Assembly (NCBI GenBank): GCA_024123955.1
Contig: CP099652.1
Location: forward strand, 2,542,001 to 2,606,000
Length of the DNA stretch: 64,000 nucleotides
DNA from: Oxalobacteraceae bacterium OTU3CINTB1
Lineage (GTDB): Bacteria > Pseudomonadota > Gammaproteobacteria > Burkholderiales > Burkholderiaceae_D
Direction of reading: 5' to 3'
Below the pieces are notes generated by a model. It was not told where the DNA came from, did not search any database, and saw nothing but the letters and a program-made list of their open reading frames with translations. Below are positions 61,267 to 64,000 of the stretch, one piece after another (positions within the stretch are counted from its first letter, which is position 1; each line of letters opens with the position of its first letter). Made by a program: the position numbers and the translations under genes.

Positions 61267-63453
61267 ATGACCATCGACATAAGCCAGTTTTTCCAGGTCT
61301 TCTTCGATGAGGCCGAGGAACTGCTGGCTGAAATGGAGCGGCTGCTGCTGGCCGTGGACATCGCCGCCCCCGATGCCGAGGATCTGAACGCGATCTTCCG
61401 CACCGCGCATTCCGTCAAGGGCGGCGCCTCCACGTTCGGCGTGACCGACATGACGGAGGTCACGCACATCCTCGAGACCCTGCTCGACCGCATCCGCAAG
61501 GGCGAGATGGCGCTGACGTCCGAGCACGTCGACGCCTTCCTGGCCGCCAAGGACATCCTCAAGATGCAGCTCGACGGCCATCGCCTCGGCAGCACCGTCG
61601 ACCAGGACGCCGTCGGCGACGTGCGCATGATGCTGCAGTCGCTGACCCAGGACGTGCCGGTGGTGGCGCTGTCGCCGGTGGCGCCGGCATTCAACGCGAC
61701 CGAAGCGAAGGTGGTCGACCACAGCGGCGGGCGCCGCTACCGGCTCGAGCTGCCCGTGATGGTGCACCGCGAGGTGACCGCGCTCGGCGCCGAGCTGGGA
61801 TTGATGGGCCACGTGTCCATCACGCCGCTCGACAAGGACCGCAACGCGATGGTGGTAACCACGCACGAGAGCCTCGACGACATCATCGCCATCTGCTCGT
61901 TCGTGCTCAATCCGGACGACATGGTGGTGACCGAATTGCCGGCGCTGAGCGACAAGCAGGCGCGCATGGAAAACGCCGAGCGCTCGAAGGTCGAGAGCGA
62001 CCTCGGTTACGGCTTCTTCGACGAAACCGAATTGCATCCGCCGATGGCCGGTGGCGGCCAGGGCTACGGCTTCTTCCAGCCGCTCGATGAGATCCGCGCC
62101 AACGCCAAGGAGGGCAACGACGACGCCAACGGCTACGGCTTCTTCCAGCCGGTCGAGCAGATCCGCGCCGCCGCCGGCATCGTGATCGAGGCGGCGCCGA
62201 CGCCGGCCGTGGCCGAGGAACAGGAAAAGAAGGCCGCCAAGGAGAAGGGCGCGTCGGCCGGCGCCGAATCGTCGTCGATCCGCGTGTCGATCGAAAAGGT
62301 CGACCAGCTAATCAACCTGGTGGGCGAGCTGGTGATCACGCAGGCGATGATCGAACAGCGCGTCGACACGCTCGATCCAATGGCGCACGAGCGCCTGCTC
62401 AACAGCGTCAGCCAGCTGACCCGCAACACCCGCGATCTGCAGGAAGCGGTGATGTCGATCCGCATGATGCCGATGGACTTCGTGTTCTCGCGCTTCCCGC
62501 GCATGGTGCGCGACCTGGCCGCCAAGCTGGGCAAGAAGGTCGACTTCATCACCAACGGCGCCGCGACGGAACTGGACAAGGGCCTGATCGAGCGCATCGT
62601 CGATCCGTTGACGCACCTGGTGCGCAATTCGATCGACCATGGCATCGAGATGCCGGACGTGCGCCGCGCGGCCGGTAAAAGCGAGTCGGGCCGGCTGTTC
62701 CTGTCGGCCTCCCACCAGGGCGGCAACATCATCATCGAGGTATCGGACGATGGCGGCGGCTTGAACCGCGAGCGCATCCTCGCCAAGGCCGAACAAAACG
62801 GCCTGCCGGTCAGCGACACGATGAGCGACGCCGAAGTCTGGCAGCTGATCTTCGCGCCCGGCTTCTCGACCGCCGAAACGGTGACCGACGTCTCCGGCCG
62901 CGGCGTCGGCATGGATGTCGTCAAGCGCAACATCACCGCCATGGGCGGCGTGGTCGACATCCGCTCGGCCAAGGGTTTCGGCACCACGATTTCGATTTCG
63001 CTGCCGCTGACGTTGGCGATCCTCGACGGCATGTCGATCCGGGTCGGCGAGGAGGTCTACATCCTGCCGCTGGGCTTTGTCATCGAGTCGCTGCAGCCGG
63101 TGGCCGACGACGTCAAGGAAATCAGCGGCAAGGGCCGCGTCATCAAGGTGCGCGGCGAGTACCTGCCGCTGGTGCCTTTGTACCAGATGTTCGACATCAC
63201 GCCGCGCTTCACCGATCCGACCCAGGGTATCGTGGTCATCATCGAGACGGACGGCCGCAAGGCGGGCCTGTTCATCGACGACCTGGTCGGCCAGCAGCAG
63301 GTGGTGGTCAAGAACCTGGAATCGAATTACCGCAAGGTGGCCGGCATTTCCGGGGCCACCATCCTGGGCGACGGCGGCGTGTCGCTGATTCTCGATGTCG
63401 CCGCATTGATACGCTCGTCGCGCCAGCTGTCCGACGAACAGATTTTCTCCTGA
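61267..63453 (+). CDS. cheA: Chemotaxis histidine kinase CheA
   Basis: A 728-residue kinase. P1 (about 1-110) has phospho-acceptor His48 in FRTAHSVKGG; the next region (to about 240) is a divergent P2-type domain. A linker follows with three GYGFF motifs (247-251, 266-270, 289-293). P3 dimerisation begins VSIEKVDQLINLVGELVI; P4 ATPase has LVRNSIDHGIE, DDGGGL and GRGVGMDVV; P5 is the CheW-like end. It phosphorylates CheY in receptor arrays. The aromatic linker motifs are unlike the enteric protein and may be docking sites. Confidence 0.96.
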   Translation: MTIDISQFFQVFFDEAEELLAEMERLLLAVDIAAPDAEDLNAIFRTAHSVKGGASTFGVTDMTEVTHILETLLDRIRKGEMALTSEHVDAFLAAKDILKMQLDGHRLGSTVDQDAVGDVRMMLQSLTQDVPVVALSPVAPAFNATEAKVVDHSGGRRYRLELPVMVHREVTALGAELGLMGHVSITPLDKDRNAMVVTTHESLDDIIAICSFVLNPDDMVVTELPALSDKQARMENAERSKVESDLGYGFFDETELHPPMAGGGQGYGFFQPLDEIRANAKEGNDDANGYGFFQPVEQIRAAAGIVIEAAPTPAVAEEQEKKAAKEKGASAGAESSSIRVSIEKVDQLINLVGELVITQAMIEQRVDTLDPMAHERLLNSVSQLTRNTRDLQEAVMSIRMMPMDFVFSRFPRMVRDLAAKLGKKVDFITNGAATELDKGLIERIVDPLTHLVRNSIDHGIEMPDVRRAAGKSESGRLFLSASHQGGNIIIEVSDDGGGLNRERILAKAEQNGLPVSDTMSDAEVWQLIFAPGFSTAETVTDVSGRGVGMDVVKRNITAMGGVVDIRSAKGFGTTISISLPLTLAILDGMSIRVGEEVYILPLGFVIESLQPVADDVKEISGKGRVIKVRGEYLPLVPLYQMFDITPRFTDPTQGIVVIIETDGRKAGLFIDDLVGQQQVVVKNLESNYRKVAGISGATILGDGGVSLILDVAALIRSSRQLSDEQIFS

Positions 63454-63485
63454 CCCGAACCACGCAACATAGATAGGAAACCATC

Positions 63486-63974
63486 ATGGCAGACGTACTA
63501 ACCACAGGCGCAAACGAGATCGCCGGCCACGAATACCTGGCGTTCACGCTGGGCTCGGAGGAATACGGCATCGACATCCTCAAGGTGCAGGAGATCCGCG
63601 GCTACGAAGTGGTCACCCGCATCGCCAACGCGCCCGAGTTCATCAAGGGCGTGATCAACCTGCGCGGCATCATCATCCCGGTGGTGGACATGCGCATCAA
63701 GTTCAACCTGGGCGAGCCGGTGTACGACCAGTTCACCGTCGTCATCATTTTGAACATCAGCGGCCGCATCGTCGGCATGGTGGTCGATTCGGTGTCCGAC
63801 GTGACCACCCTGACGCCGGAGCAGGTCAAACCGGCGCCGGAAATGGGCACCGCCTTCAGCTCCGACTACATGATCGGCCTGGGTACGATCGACGAACGCA
63901 TGCTGATCCTGGTGAACATCGACAAACTGATGTCGAGCGCCGAGATGGGCTTGATGGAACAACTGGCGGCCTAA
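63486..63974 (+). CDS. cheW: Chemotaxis coupling protein CheW
   Basis: A 162-residue Che[39 protein letters not shown] and [14 protein letters not shown] are the typical blocks. It links receptors and CheA in the chemoreceptor array. AGGAAA upstream; 32 bases after cheA, so in the same operon. It is a standard-length CheW, unlike the longer solitary copy at 10766. The next gene lies beyond the right edge. Confidence 0.96.
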   Translation: MADVLTTGANEIAGHEYLAFTLGSEEYGIDILKVQEIRGYEVVTRIANAPEFIKGVINLRGIIIPVVDMRIKFNLGEPVYDQFTVVIILNISGRIVGMVVDSVSDVTTLTPEQVKPAPEMGTAFSSDYMIGLGTIDERMLILVNIDKLMSSAEMGLMEQLAA

Positions 63975-64000
63975 AACTTGCCCCCGAAGCGGCCAGTAGC

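Overview
The window reads as a chromosomal segment of a GC-rich, motile betaproteobacterium of the Oxalobacteraceae (Massilia/Duganella/Janthinobacterium type). This rests on the gene set and order rather than on a database search: flhDC followed by motAB, a CheZ-like gene, cheY, cheA and cheW; an OmpR/EnvZ pair; a dapC-dapD-dapE-prmB lysine block; tandem FapA proteins; and a PEP-CTERM protein. No rRNA, tRNA, IS element, prophage or CRISPR array was recognised.

Layout. 1-58 (-) is the 5' part of a TPP riboswitch whose gene lies off the left edge. 262-4220 holds an orphan Imm26-like gene, a secreted unknown, the ompR-envZ operon and a small exported protein. 4474-8383 holds two tandem fapA paralogues. 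8457-11305 holds a LysR regulator divergent from a TauE/SafE permease gene broken by an in-frame stop, then arfB and a solitary cheW. 11326-19456 (-) is dapC, dapD, pilU, an ArsC/Spx-like gene, dapE, prmB and an ABC-F ATPase, with a 57-codon gene on the opposite strand. 19645-24341 holds a DUF4153 membrane protein, an M19 dipeptidase, an RhlE-type helicase and a SUI1/YciH protein. 24338-28702 (-) holds a nucleoside hydrolase, a lipoprotein, MlaD- and MlaE-like proteins without an ATPase, and a LysR regulator divergent from an MFS exporter. ribB (30344-31006, -) sits behind a clear FMN riboswitch. An M16 protease, three small genes, and a TonB receptor/FMO/aldehyde dehydrogenase/SDR/AraC/MFS catabolic cluster fill 31350-44461.

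44439-50742 holds a response-regulator diguanylate cyclase, an aminotransferase, a RidA protein, and an EamA transporter divergent from a MocR-type regulator. htpG (50836-52755) has a sigma-32 type promoter. A CHRD/PEP-CTERM protein and the kynU-kynA tryptophan degradation operon follow. 56406-63974 is the motility block: flhD, flhC, a membrane methyltransferase overlapping flhC by 4 bases, motA, motB, a CheZ-like protein, cheY, cheA and cheW.

The most interesting signals are: two sigma-28 type promoters in tandem upstream of flhDC; three GYGFF motifs in the linker of CheA; a CheZ-like protein with an unusual acidic C-terminus; a family of palindromic repeats that occurs only between convergent genes, each doublet made of one A-type and one B-type unit in inverted orientation; short repeats in front of the FMO operon and between the EamA and MocR genes; and an intrinsic terminator at 46021-46046 with no gene in front of it, which suggests an unannotated small RNA.
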